A stretch of DNA of 17,953 bases, taken from positions 1-17,953 of the forward strand of contig CABTYW010000041.1 of assembly GCA_902489135.1 (NCBI GenBank), given 5' to 3'. Position 1 is the first letter of the stretch. Every line of letters starts with the position of its first letter. The notes beneath the pieces were generated by a model. The model saw only the letters and a program-made list of their open reading frames with translations, did no database searches and had not been told where the DNA came from. The DNA is from an uncultured Synergistaceae bacterium (GTDB taxonomy: Bacteria > Synergistota > Synergistia > Synergistales > Dethiosulfovibrionaceae). Below, one piece after another: positions 8,618 through 15,927 of the stretch. The translations under genes and the position numbers were made by a program.

Positions 8618-9552
8618 GAAAGACGCCCATCATTGCGCTCATCGGCCCCACCGCTGTGGGCAAAACGGCCATGAGCCTCGATCTGGCGCGCGCGCTGCGC
8701 GCCGAAATCGTCTCCGTGGACTCCCGACAGGTTTACCGGTATATGGATGTGGGCACCGACAAGATCGGCACTGAAATTCGCCGCGAAATTCCCCACCACC
8801 TCATCGACGTCGTCGATCCCGATGAGGTCTTTACGGCTTCGGATTTTGTGGAGAAAGCGGCAGGCTGCATTCAGCGGATTTCCGCGCGGGGGTTCGTGCC
8901 CCTTTTCGTGGGCGGCACGCCCTTTTACTATCAGGCGCTTTTCAGCGGCCTCCTTTCGGTGGACGTGGGAGGCGATGAAAAACTGCGCCGTTCCTTGGAA
9001 AATCATGACTCCGACGAACTCTACTCCCGTTTGGAGACGCTGGATCCCGAAAGCGCCGGGCGCCTCCATCGCAATGATCGCTATCGCGTGATCCGCGCCC
9101 TTGAAATTTGTCTTCTGTCGGGCAGAAAAGCCTCGGAAGTTTACGCCGCTCAGCCGATGAGAGAATTGCCCTACGATGTGCTGTACCTGGGACTTTTCAG
9201 GCCGCGGGACGTGCTGGTCTCGGGCATAGAAAAGCGCGTGCGCCGGCAGTTTGCCGACGGCTATCCCGAGGAAGTCAAGTGGCTGCTTGACCGCGGTTAT
9301 TCTCCCGATCTGCCGGCCATGCAGGGTTTCGGCTATCGCGAACTGGTGCTTTACCATCGGGGCAAAATGACCTTTGAAGAGGCGATTATGGGAGACGTGA
9401 TTGCCACGCGCCAGTTTGCGAAACGGCAGATGACGTGGTTCAAAAAATTTTCGCCGGCTCTGTGGTTTGACCTCTCGGAGAAAACTGACGGTGATACCCT
9501 GCGCCTGATGATTGATGCGGCGCGGCGGCATCTTGACGGCGGTCGCTCATGA
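8614..9552 (+). CDS. miaA: tRNA dimethylallyltransferase MiaA
   Basis: MiaA of 312 residues, the usual length. It transfers a dimethylallyl group from DMAPP to N6 of A37 in tRNAs reading UNN codons. The P-loop is G11-PTAVGKT-18, followed by DSRQVY at 36-41, and VGGTPFYYQAL and QGFGYRE are further family motifs. The GTG start overlaps the mutL stop (GTGA), with GGGAG at 8599-8603 as a plausible ribosome binding site. The TGA stop overlaps the ispH ATG by four bases (ATGA). mutL-miaA adjacency is very widespread, as in E. coli. The next gene, ispH, makes the isoprenoid diphosphates from which MiaA draws its DMAPP, a functional link worth noting but not evidence of coupling. Confidence 0.97.
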   Translation: MRKTPIIALIGPTAVGKTAMSLDLARALRAEIVSVDSRQVYRYMDVGTDKIGTEIRREIPHHLIDVVDPDEVFTASDFVEKAAGCIQRISARGFVPLFVGGTPFYYQALFSGLLSVDVGGDEKLRRSLENHDSDELYSRLETLDPESAGRLHRNDRYRVIRALEICLLSGRKASEVYAAQPMRELPYDVLYLGLFRPRDVLVSGIEKRVRRQFADGYPEEVKWLLDRGYSPDLPAMQGFGYRELVLYHRGKMTFEEAIMGDVIATRQFAKRQMTWFKKFSPALWFDLSEKTDGDTLRLMIDAARRHLDGGRS

Positions 9553-10433
9553 TGGAGATTATCCGGGCTCAGCCGACAGGCATGTGCTTCGGCGTCCGGC
9601 GCGCTGTCGGCGCCGTGGAACGAGCTCTGTACGCCGGCGAAAAAATCTACGCCATCGGCAGCCCCATCCATAATCCCCAGGAGATCCACCGACTGAAGTC
9701 TCTGGGACTGAACGTTGTCGAACGGGCCGAGGACCTTCCCGAGGGAGCCGTGGCCTTTGTGAGAGCTCACGGTGAAGAGCCCGCCGTCTTTGAGATATTG
9801 AAGCGAAAGAACGTTAAAATCATCGACGGCACCTGTCCCTTTGTCCGTGCGGTGCAGAAACGGGCGAAAGAACTTTCCGAGGCGGGATACGATCTCCTCA
9901 TTTTCGGCAACGAAAAACATCCCGAAGTCAAAGGAATTCTCGGATATGTATCGGGAAAGGCGGAAGTCGTTTCCGCAGTTTCGTCACTTTTTTCCTCGAC
10001 AATACTGAAGACTTCTGCTAAAATTCATAAGTTAGGTCTGGTGTCTCAAACGACCCAAGAAGAACGTCTTTTTGCCGAGGTGGCCAAAGCCGCCGTCGGC
10101 ATGGCCGATGAACTCAGAGTTTATAACACCATATGTCATGCAACAACAGAACGTCAGCACTCAGTAGCAAAACTTTCCGCCCGGGTCGATGGAATGATCA
10201 TCATGGGCGGACACGACAGCGCCAATACGGAAAAGCTGTATCGCATTGCCGGCGGAGCCTGCCGCGACGTTTTATGGATCGAAGAAGCCGGACAGCTTGA
10301 CAGGAGGTGGGTTCTGGAGAAGGGTAAAATCGGCATTGCAGCTGGGGCGAGTACGCCCGACTGGCTGATTGAACGATTAATCACAGCGATAAACATTATC
10401 GCAGGACGTCAGGGGGATGTCAGGAATGAGTGA
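9549..10433 (+). CDS. ispH: 4-hydroxy-3-methylbut-2-enyl diphosphate reductase (IspH/LytB)
   Basis: IspH of 294 residues, the last enzyme of the MEP (non-mevalonate) isoprenoid pathway. It reduces HMBPP to IPP and DMAPP with a [4Fe-4S] cluster. The three cluster cysteines are visible: C13 (TGMCFGVRRAV), C96 (GTCPFV) and C196 (NTICHATTERQ), at spacings matching E. coli IspH. The active-site HGEEP and a late GAST-type segment (AAGASTPDWLIE) are also present. The ATG overlaps the miaA stop; a second ATG follows immediately and the ribosome binding site is weak, so coupling to miaA is likely. The end overlaps rpsA in another frame. The stretch around 9990-10040 is AT-rich, uses codons unlike its neighbours (such as TTA Leu and ATA Ile), and holds a possible internal promoter. 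Confidence 0.97.
   Translation: MMEIIRAQPTGMCFGVRRAVGAVERALYAGEKIYAIGSPIHNPQEIHRLKSLGLNVVERAEDLPEGAVAFVRAHGEEPAVFEILKRKNVKIIDGTCPFVRAVQKRAKELSEAGYDLLIFGNEKHPEVKGILGYVSGKAEVVSAVSSLFSSTILKTSAKIHKLGLVSQTTQEERLFAEVAKAAVGMADELRVYNTICHATTERQHSVAKLSARVDGMIIMGGHDSANTEKLYRIAGGACRDVLWIEEAGQLDRRWVLEKGKIGIAAGASTPDWLIERLITAINIIAGRQGDVRNE
9996..10024 (+). promoter_or_regulatory. Possible internal promoter inside ispH, for rpsA
   Basis: TCGACA (9996-10001), a 17-base spacer and TAAAAT (10019-10024) resemble a sigma-70 promoter inside an AT-rich patch of ispH, about 400 bases before rpsA. It could give S1 extra transcription independent of the upstream repair genes. It is a sequence resemblance only. Confidence 0.35.
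10386..10402 (+). promoter_or_regulatory. Perfect 7-bp hairpin just before the rpsA ribosome binding site
   Basis: GCGATAA-ACA-TTATCGC is a perfect inverted repeat with a three-base loop. It ends 23 bases before the chosen rpsA ATG and lies inside the 3' end of ispH. It may be chance, or a translational control element; S1 autoregulates its own mRNA leader in E. coli. Confidence 0.3.
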
Positions 10434-11997
10434 AGAAATGAAAAATCAGGTTGAGAACAAGGAAGCCGTGAAAACGGCAGTTGAGGAAGAGCCCAACGAT
10501 ATGGCCTCTCTGCTGGCTCGCTACGGCGAAGGCAGTGAGGAAATTTCCCGCGGCAAAGTGATCGAAGGCACCGTGGTGGGCAAAACCGACGGCGGCTGGC
10601 TTGTGGACGTGGGCTACAAATGCGAAGGCTTCCTGCCCGAGCGCGAGTGGACTCACCACATTCTTGTGGACGACAAGCCCGCACCTGAAGTGGGCGAGAA
10701 GGTCAACGTCCAGGTGACCAGCAAACGCGACGGCGAGGAGGCGCAGCTTCTTGTAAGCCGCTGGCGCTGCGAGTTCGATCGCCGCTGGGCCGAACTCGAA
10801 GAGAAAACCGCCGCAAACGACACGATCACTGTCAAGGGCCTGCGCAAAGTCAAGGGCGGCCTTATGGTTGACTGCTACAATCTTGAAGGGTTTATCCCCA
10901 TTTCTCACCTAGCGGAAGAAGGACGGGGCGTCAATCCCGGACGCTTTGAAGGCGAAGAGTTCCAGGTTCGCCTCCTTGAAAAGGACAAGCGCAAACGCCG
11001 TCTTGTTCTGTCCCGCCGCAGCATTCTTGACGAAACGCTGAAGGCCGGCCGCGAGAAATTCTACGCCGAAGTGAATGTGGGCGACGTGCTTGACGGTACC
11101 GTCAGCAGCGTCACCTCATTCGGCCTGTTCGTCAACGTCGGCCCTCTTGACGGGCTGGTGCACGTCAGCGAAATTTCCTGGCAGCGCAGCTCCAAGTCCC
11201 GCGAGACCTATAAAAAAGGCGATGACGTGAAAGTTAAAGTCATCGGCATCGACAAAGAGAATAACAAGATCAGCCTCAGCATCCGCCAGGCACAGGGCGA
11301 TCCCTGGGACAAAGTTTTGGAGCATTGGCAGAAAGACCAGCAGACCAAGGGCATCGTCACCAACGTCACCGATTTCGGCGCCTTCGTGGAAGTGGAGCCC
11401 GGCATCGAAGGACTGGTCCACATCGGCGACCTGAGCTGGAGCCGCATCAAGCATCCCCGCGAAGTGCTTCATAAGGGACAGGAAGTGGAAGTCGTCATCC
11501 TGGACATCGATGCGGAGAGAAAACGCATGAGCCTCGGCTACAAACAGCTTCATGATCCCTGGAAGGGTATTGAGGAGCGATATGCCAAGGGACAGGACAT
11601 TCAGGTCAAAGTCGTTCGCCTTGCCGATTTCGGCGCCTTCGTGGAGATCGAGAAGGGCGTTGAAGGCCTGATTCACATCAGCCAGCTCAGCACTCACCGT
11701 GTTGAGAAGCCCGGTGACGTGCTTCAGGAAGGACAGGAAGTTACGGCGCGCGTGCTTGAGGTCAATCCGGCGGAACGTCGCATCCGCCTGAGCATCAGCG
11801 CCATCGAAGCCGGCGAAAAGGCGGCCGAACGCGTTAAAACAGGCGCCGTGCAGAGTGAAAAGGCGCCTCGCCGTGAAGCTTCAAGAAGCGAGAAGCCCGC
11901 GAAACCCCGCCACAAAGCTGAAGCGGAGAAGCCAGTCAACTACACCGAGGACACCGGCGTCACTTTGGGCGATCTCTTCGGCGGAATTAAGCTGTAA
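10426..11997 (+). CDS. rpsA: 30S ribosomal protein S1 (five S1 domains)
   Basis: S1-repeat protein of 523 residues that binds mRNA on the small ribosomal subunit and aids translation initiation. Five OB-fold S1 domains can be read at about 42-112, 130-198, 218-288, 305-374 and 389-458. The last three have the classical core, such as SFGLFVNVGPLDGLVHVSEISW and DFGAFVEVEPGIEGLVHI, while the first two are more divergent, as in other bacterial S1 proteins. A Lys/Arg/Glu-rich, probably disordered tail (about 462-505) ends in a short distinct peptide, VTLGDLFGGIKL. The ATG at 10426 is preferred because AGGGG at 10411-10415 is ten bases upstream; an in-frame ATG at 10417 sits too close to it but cannot be excluded. 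The gene overlaps the ispH end by eight bases and is followed by an intrinsic terminator. Confidence 0.95.
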   Translation: MSEEMKNQVENKEAVKTAVEEEPNDMASLLARYGEGSEEISRGKVIEGTVVGKTDGGWLVDVGYKCEGFLPEREWTHHILVDDKPAPEVGEKVNVQVTSKRDGEEAQLLVSRWRCEFDRRWAELEEKTAANDTITVKGLRKVKGGLMVDCYNLEGFIPISHLAEEGRGVNPGRFEGEEFQVRLLEKDKRKRRLVLSRRSILDETLKAGREKFYAEVNVGDVLDGTVSSVTSFGLFVNVGPLDGLVHVSEISWQRSSKSRETYKKGDDVKVKVIGIDKENNKISLSIRQAQGDPWDKVLEHWQKDQQTKGIVTNVTDFGAFVEVEPGIEGLVHIGDLSWSRIKHPREVLHKGQEVEVVILDIDAERKRMSLGYKQLHDPWKGIEERYAKGQDIQVKVVRLADFGAFVEIEKGVEGLIHISQLSTHRVEKPGDVLQEGQEVTARVLEVNPAERRIRLSISAIEAGEKAAERVKTGAVQSEKAPRREASRSEKPAKPRHKAEAEKPVNYTEDTGVTLGDLFGGIKL

Positions 11998-12013
11998 CGC
12001 AAAGAATGATCAT

Positions 12014-12058
12014 GGCTGCCTTTCAACCGCTTCAGGGGCTGAAAGACAGCCTTTTTTT
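12014..12058 (+). terminator. Intrinsic terminator after rpsA
   Basis: Left arm 12014-12025 (GGCTG-C-CTTTCA) pairs with right arm 12040-12051 (TGAAAG-A-CAGCC): eleven pairs with a single C/A mismatch, a 14-base loop and a run of seven T at 12052-12058. It ends the alaS-to-rpsA transcription unit 16 bases after the rpsA stop. Confidence 0.88.
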
Positions 12059-12140
12059 GCCGAACCGCTCCGGCAACAACGAAAGCGCCCCCTACACAAC
12101 GAGCATTTCTTTGAAAGAAACAGGAGGTACAGACTGAGCG

Positions 12141-12629
12141 ATGGAATTGAGAATTCTTGAATATCCTAATCCCATCCTGAGACGCGCCACAAAAGCCGTC
12201 ACGGAATTTGACGCCGATCTTCGAACCTTTGTGGACGAAATGACGGTGGTCATGAAAGACGACGACGGCGTGGGCATTGCGGCGCCGCAGGTGGGCGTAT
12301 CCAAAAAAATCGCCGTGGTTCTGGTTGACGGAACCCGCTACGTGCTGATCAACCCCGAAGTCGTTTTTGAAGAGGGCGAGCAGGCCGGCGAAGAGGGGTG
12401 CCTGAGTTTTCCCGGCGTTTTCGGCGAAATCAGGCGTCCTCAGCGCGTCGCCGTTGACTGCCGGGATGAAAACGGTGCGGAGAAGCATTACGAAGTGGAA
12501 GGTTTTGCCGCCAGGGCTTTTCTCCATGAAATTGAGCATCTTAACGGAAAGCTTCTGATCGACCATTTTTCTCCCATGAAGCGCGAGCTGATCCGCAAAC
12601 GGCTGATGAAAAAAAGCCATGAGCGCTGA
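12141..12629 (+). CDS. def: Peptide deformylase
   Basis: Peptide deformylase of 162 residues, which removes the N-formyl group from nascent proteins. All three family motifs are intact: G43-VGIAAPQ-50 (motif I), E85-GCLS with metal ligand C87 (motif II) and H129-EIEH-133, carrying the other two metal ligands and the catalytic Glu130 (motif III). The ATG at 12141 follows AGGAGG (12122-12127) at a slightly long 13-base spacing; no better in-frame start is seen. It begins a new unit after the rpsA terminator, though I see no convincing promoter in the 80-base gap. The end overlaps fmt by 11 bases, the classic def-fmt pair that removes and adds the formyl group. Confidence 0.98.
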   Translation: MELRILEYPNPILRRATKAVTEFDADLRTFVDEMTVVMKDDDGVGIAAPQVGVSKKIAVVLVDGTRYVLINPEVVFEEGEQAGEEGCLSFPGVFGEIRRPQRVAVDCRDENGAEKHYEVEGFAARAFLHEIEHLNGKLLIDHFSPMKRELIRKRLMKKSHER

Positions 12630-13554
12630 CCTTTGGTTTTTCGGTACGGGGCGCTTTGCGGCGCGCTGCCTGTCGGAGTTGGCGTCGGCATATTCTCCCT
12701 CGCTGGTGGTGACCGCGCCCCCGAAGCGAAGCGGACGGGGCATGAAGCTGTGCTCCACCCCTGTGGAGGAAACGGCACTGCAGCTGCACCTGCGGCTTTT
12801 TCACTCCCCATCGGTCAATTGTGACGAAGAGCTGCTGTCGATGCTGCGGCGAAAGACCCCCGACGCGATTTTCGTCATCGACTTCGGCCAGAAAATCGCT
12901 TCTCCCTGGCTGGACACGCCGCGGTGCGGCTGCCTCAACATTCATCCGTCGCTGCTGCCGCTCTATCGCGGAGCGGCTCCGGTACAGCGCGCCGTCATGG
13001 ACGGTGCGGGAAAAACCGGCGTTACGCTCTTTCGCCTGGTGGAAAAAATGGACGCCGGCCCCATTCTCTATCAGACCGAAAGCGCCATCGGTCAAGACGA
13101 AACTTCGGGCGAGCTCCTGGATCGGCTGGCGGTGCTGGGAAGCCGGCTTTTCACCGACCATGCCGAATCGATCCTCCGAGGATCGGCGCCCTTGACACCG
13201 CAGGACGAACGCGTGGCAACGGTGGCGCGGAAAATCGAAAAAAGTGAGGCGCGCCTTTCACCTGAACTGACGGCTCAAGTCCTGCATTATCTGGTTTGCG
13301 GCCTCAACCCGGCACCGGGCGCCTACGTGATCTTTCGAGGCAAACGCCTCAAAATTTTGACCTCCCGCCCTTCTGATCTGAACGTGCCGCAGGGCGTCCT
13401 GAAGTCGGTGGGCGGGACGCTCTTTCTCGGCGCGCGACAGGGGGCCCTGGAAGTGAAGACGCTGCAGCCCGAGGGCAAAAGGGTCATGGTCGCGTCTGAC
13501 TGGCTGAAGGGCCTGAAGCTGCGCGAAGGTGAAGCCGTGGACTGTCGTCGGTGA
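12619..13554 (+). CDS. fmt: Methionyl-tRNA formyltransferase
   Basis: Fmt of 311 residues, which formylates Met-tRNA(fMet) using 10-formyl-tetrahydrofolate. The N-terminal formyltransferase domain begins LWFFGTGRFA and contains the catalytic triad N107, H109 (NIHPSLLPLYRGAAP) and D145 (EKMDAGPIL), matching E. coli N106/H108/D144. A small C-terminal tRNA-binding domain follows from about residue 205. The ATG lies inside the def 3' end with an 11-base overlap, which implies translational coupling. The FGT-GRFA opening differs from the more usual FMGTP-FA, but all catalytic positions are kept. Confidence 0.97.
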   Translation: MSADLWFFGTGRFAARCLSELASAYSPSLVVTAPPKRSGRGMKLCSTPVEETALQLHLRLFHSPSVNCDEELLSMLRRKTPDAIFVIDFGQKIASPWLDTPRCGCLNIHPSLLPLYRGAAPVQRAVMDGAGKTGVTLFRLVEKMDAGPILYQTESAIGQDETSGELLDRLAVLGSRLFTDHAESILRGSAPLTPQDERVATVARKIEKSEARLSPELTAQVLHYLVCGLNPAPGAYVIFRGKRLKILTSRPSDLNVPQGVLKSVGGTLFLGARQGALEVKTLQPEGKRVMVASDWLKGLKLREGEAVDCRR

Positions 13555-13581
13555 TCCCCAAAGAAAAGAGGAAGGCATGAC

Positions 13582-14124
13582 ATGGAACGCTGTCTTTCGT
13601 CACAAAGAATTTACGAAGGTAAAATCCTGAACTTGAGAGTCGATGACGTGGAGGTGTCGCGCAACGGACGTCGCGCTCGCCGCGAAGTGGTTGAACACCG
13701 CAGCGCCGTGGCCATTTTGGCGCGCGATCAGGAGGGGCGCTTTCTGCTGGTGAGACAGTTTCGCTATCCGCTGAACGCCGAGATCGTGGAAGTGCCCGCC
13801 GGCCTCATCGAAAAGGACGAACCGCCGCTGGAAGCCGCGCAGCGAGAGCTGCGCGAGGAGACGGGGTACCGCGCTTCCCGCTGGACGGTCATGCCCGTCA
13901 TCTGGTCGTCGCCGGGATTTTCCGACGAAAAGCTCCACGTCTTTTTTGCCGAAGACCTCGAGTACGCTCCGCTGCAGCCCGACGACGACGAGGACCTCTC
14001 CCTTCTGCGTTTCGGAGAAGAGGAGATCCGCGCGCTTCTGGACTCCACAGAGCCGCAGGACGCCAAAACGCTGATGGCTCTGGCGTGGTATCTTGCGATG
14101 AAAGGGCAAAGGGAACAGGACTGA
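13582..14124 (+). CDS. NUDIX hydrolase, probable ADP-ribose pyrophosphatase (NudF-like)
   Basis: NUDIX protein of 180 residues. A perfect NUDIX box G-x5-E-x7-REL-x-EE-x-G-Y runs from G74 to Y96 (GLIEKDE ... REETGY). The N-terminal region with RREVVEHRSAVAIL and the pre-box VRQFRYP...VEVPAG are typical of the ADP-ribose pyrophosphatase (NudF/YqkG) subfamily, which cleaves ADP-ribose to AMP and ribose 5-phosphate. Substrate is inferred from subfamily resemblance. The ATG at 13582 has GAGGAAGG (13568-13575) six bases upstream; an ATG at 13577 is out of frame. It lies 27 bases after fmt and is followed closely by a xerD-type recombinase, an order recalling Bacillus nudF near ripX. Confidence 0.92.
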   Translation: MERCLSSQRIYEGKILNLRVDDVEVSRNGRRARREVVEHRSAVAILARDQEGRFLLVRQFRYPLNAEIVEVPAGLIEKDEPPLEAAQRELREETGYRASRWTVMPVIWSSPGFSDEKLHVFFAEDLEYAPLQPDDDEDLSLLRFGEEEIRALLDSTEPQDAKTLMALAWYLAMKGQREQD

Positions 14125-14140
14125 CGGTTCCTTCGTCGAA

Positions 14141-14146
14141 AGGAGG
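14141..14146 (+). promoter_or_regulatory. Shine-Dalgarno site that decides the xerD start
   Basis: AGGAGG seven bases before the ATG at 14154. It argues against longer in-frame starts such as 14085, which would overlap the NUDIX gene. Confidence 0.8.
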
Positions 14147-14153
14147 CGTGGTC

Positions 14154-15047
14154 ATGTCAGTCCCTTTTGAGACGTCGCTCCGGGATTTTGAAGATTATAT
14201 GCTGCTGGAACGCGGCCAGAGCAAAAACACGGCGGCCGCGTACCGCCGCGGCATGGAGTTATGGCGCGCTTACTGCGAAAAAGCAAAGCTCGACCCCATG
14301 GACGTCAGCCGCGAGGCACTGAGCACCTTTATGCGCGCCCTGAAAGATCACGGTCGCGCTTCATCGTCGGTTCAGCTCATCGTTTCTGGCTTGAGAAGCT
14401 GGGTGCGTTACCGCATCCTCAACGGCCAGCTGCCGTCCAACGCATGGATTCCCGTGCTGCCCTCCAAGACCAAAAAGCTTCCGCAGATCATGACGGAAGG
14501 CGAAATCCAGCGTATTCTCGACGCCTGTGCCGGCGACAGCTACTATGACTGCCGCGATCGAACGGCTCTTGAAACTCTGGCCAACTGTGGAATTCGTGCC
14601 AGCGAGCTGTGCGGTCTGAAGGTGAACTCGTTGAATCTCGACGACAAGACGCTTATCGTTTTCGGCAAGGAGAGCAAAGAACGACTTGTGCCCTTCACCG
14701 AGGGGCTTCGGCGTCAATTTCTGGTTTATCTTCGCAAAAGGCTGGAATTTCTCCAGGGTGACGCCGCCGAAAAAATGCTGTTTCTCTCTTCGCGCAAAGA
14801 GCCTTTGAGCCGCGTCGATCTGTGGCGCATCGTTCAAAAGCGAGGTAAAATGGCTTCAGTGCCCGAACAGCGCCTGTTCCCTCACGTGCTTCGCCATTCC
14901 ATTGCGACCCATCTTCTGCGCCGGGGCATGGATTTGAGAACACTGCAGGAGTTTTTGGGACACAACTCCATCGCCACGACGGAAAAGTATCTGCATTTCG
15001 ATCAGGAGCTGCGGGATGTTTACGACAAAGCTCACCCCCGCGCCTGA
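14154..15047 (+). CDS. xerD: Tyrosine recombinase of the XerC/XerD type
   Basis: Site-specific tyrosine recombinase of 297 residues, the standard XerC/XerD size, expected to resolve chromosome dimers at dif with FtsK. An N-terminal SAM-like core-binding domain (about 1-90) precedes the catalytic domain. All six catalytic positions are visible: R148 (CGIRASEL), K172 (GKESKER), H244 and R247 (HVLRHSIATHLL), H270 (LGHNSIATTEKY) and Y279. The start is set by the Shine-Dalgarno site at 14141-14146. XerC and XerD cannot be told apart from this copy alone; xerD is favoured because of the neighbouring NUDIX and purine phosphorylase genes, as in Bacillus. The position among housekeeping genes, without attachment repeats, argues against a phage integrase. 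Confidence 0.9.
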   Translation: MSVPFETSLRDFEDYMLLERGQSKNTAAAYRRGMELWRAYCEKAKLDPMDVSREALSTFMRALKDHGRASSSVQLIVSGLRSWVRYRILNGQLPSNAWIPVLPSKTKKLPQIMTEGEIQRILDACAGDSYYDCRDRTALETLANCGIRASELCGLKVNSLNLDDKTLIVFGKESKERLVPFTEGLRRQFLVYLRKRLEFLQGDAAEKMLFLSSRKEPLSRVDLWRIVQKRGKMASVPEQRLFPHVLRHSIATHLLRRGMDLRTLQEFLGHNSIATTEKYLHFDQELRDVYDKAHPRA

Positions 15048-15076
15048 CTGTTTTTCCAAGAAAGCGAGTGACTGCC

Positions 15077-15916
15077 ATGGATATGAAGAACTATGTCGAC
15101 GCCGTCAACGAGGCGACGGATTTTATCAGAACCAAGGTGAACTTCGTGCCCCGTGCCGCGCTGATTCTCGGTTCGGGGCTGGGAGATTTGGCCGATGCCG
15201 TTGCCGATCCTGTGGTCATCCATTACGGCGACATTCCCCATTGGAAAAAATCCACCGCCCCCGGGCATGCAGGCCGCCTTGTGTGCGGAACTCTTTCAGG
15301 CGTTCCCGTGGTGGTTATGCAGGGAAGGCTTCACGGCTATGAAGGCTACAGGCCGCAGGAAACTACCTTTCCCGTGCGCGTATTCGGCTGTTGGGGCGTG
15401 AAGACGCTCATCGTGACCAACGCCTGCGGCGGCGTGAATTGGCAGTTTTCAGCGGGCGACGTGGCGCTCATTACCGATCACATCAACCTGACGGGCAAAA
15501 ACCCTCTGACGGGTCCCAACGTTCCTCAATGGGGGCCCAGATTTCCCGACATGAGCGAAGCTTACAGCCGCCGTCTGATCGACCTCGCCGAAAAGGCCGC
15601 CCGATCCCTGGGACAGATCGTCAGACGCGGCGTTTACATCGGCATGTCCGGCCCCAGCTATGAAACGCCGGCGGAAATTCGTATGGCACGCGCTTTGGGC
15701 GCCGATCTTGTGGGCATGTCGACGGTGCATGAGGTCATAGCCGCCAATCACATGGGCATGGAAGTCTGCGGCATCTCCTGCGTTTCCAATCTCGCCGCGG
15801 GCATGAGACTTGTCAGGCTCAGCGAAGAGGAAGTGTTGCATCAGATGGCTCTGGCGTCCGACAGAATTTCCGCACTGATCTGCAAACTTCTGGAACACCT
15901 TGACGACAAGGTCTGA
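15077..15916 (+). CDS. Purine nucleoside phosphorylase (trimeric, inosine/guanosine type)
   Basis: Trimeric PNP-I enzyme of 279 residues that splits (deoxy)inosine and guanosine with phosphate to base plus ribose 1-phosphate for salvage. Visible elements are the phosphate loop GSGLG (32-36), GHAG with H64, MQGRLH (81-86), VTNACGGVN, the base-binding E196 in GPSYETPAE and N238 in SNLAAG. Glu and Asn at these positions are those of 6-oxopurine-specific enzymes. It aligns along its whole length with Bacillus PupG as I recall it, but has MSTVHE where Pro usually precedes Glu. Start codons at 15068 (GTG), 15077 and 15083 (ATG) are all possible; the ribosome binding site (AAAGCGAG) is weak and best spaced for 15077. 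The gene name could be punA, deoD-like or pupG. Confidence 0.94.
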   Translation: MDMKNYVDAVNEATDFIRTKVNFVPRAALILGSGLGDLADAVADPVVIHYGDIPHWKKSTAPGHAGRLVCGTLSGVPVVVMQGRLHGYEGYRPQETTFPVRVFGCWGVKTLIVTNACGGVNWQFSAGDVALITDHINLTGKNPLTGPNVPQWGPRFPDMSEAYSRRLIDLAEKAARSLGQIVRRGVYIGMSGPSYETPAEIRMARALGADLVGMSTVHEVIAANHMGMEVCGISCVSNLAAGMRLVRLSEEEVLHQMALASDRISALICKLLEHLDDKV

Positions 15917-15927
15917 GTTCAACTCTT

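Noticed and set aside
8527..9531. Long open frame on the minus strand (334 codons) opposite miaA
   Set aside because: It lies wholly antisense to a well-supported gene, has no recognisable motif, and such frames are expected opposite G+C-rich coding DNA. The same applies to the long minus frames at 1578-2402 and 5664-6527.
10431..10433. The ispH TGA read as selenocysteine, given selC in the window
   Set aside because: IspH already has its full normal length with all three cysteines, and read-through soon leaves any conserved sequence; no SECIS-like hairpin directly follows.
10417..11997. IspH-S1 fusion protein
   Set aside because: The two frames differ and ispH has its own TGA at 10431-10433, so on this sequence they are separate proteins.
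14154..15047. Tyrosine recombinase considered as a phage or island integrase next to a tRNA gene
   Set aside because: Length and motifs are those of XerC/XerD, it sits among housekeeping genes over 1 kb from selC, and there are no attachment-site repeats of the tRNA 3' end or cargo genes.
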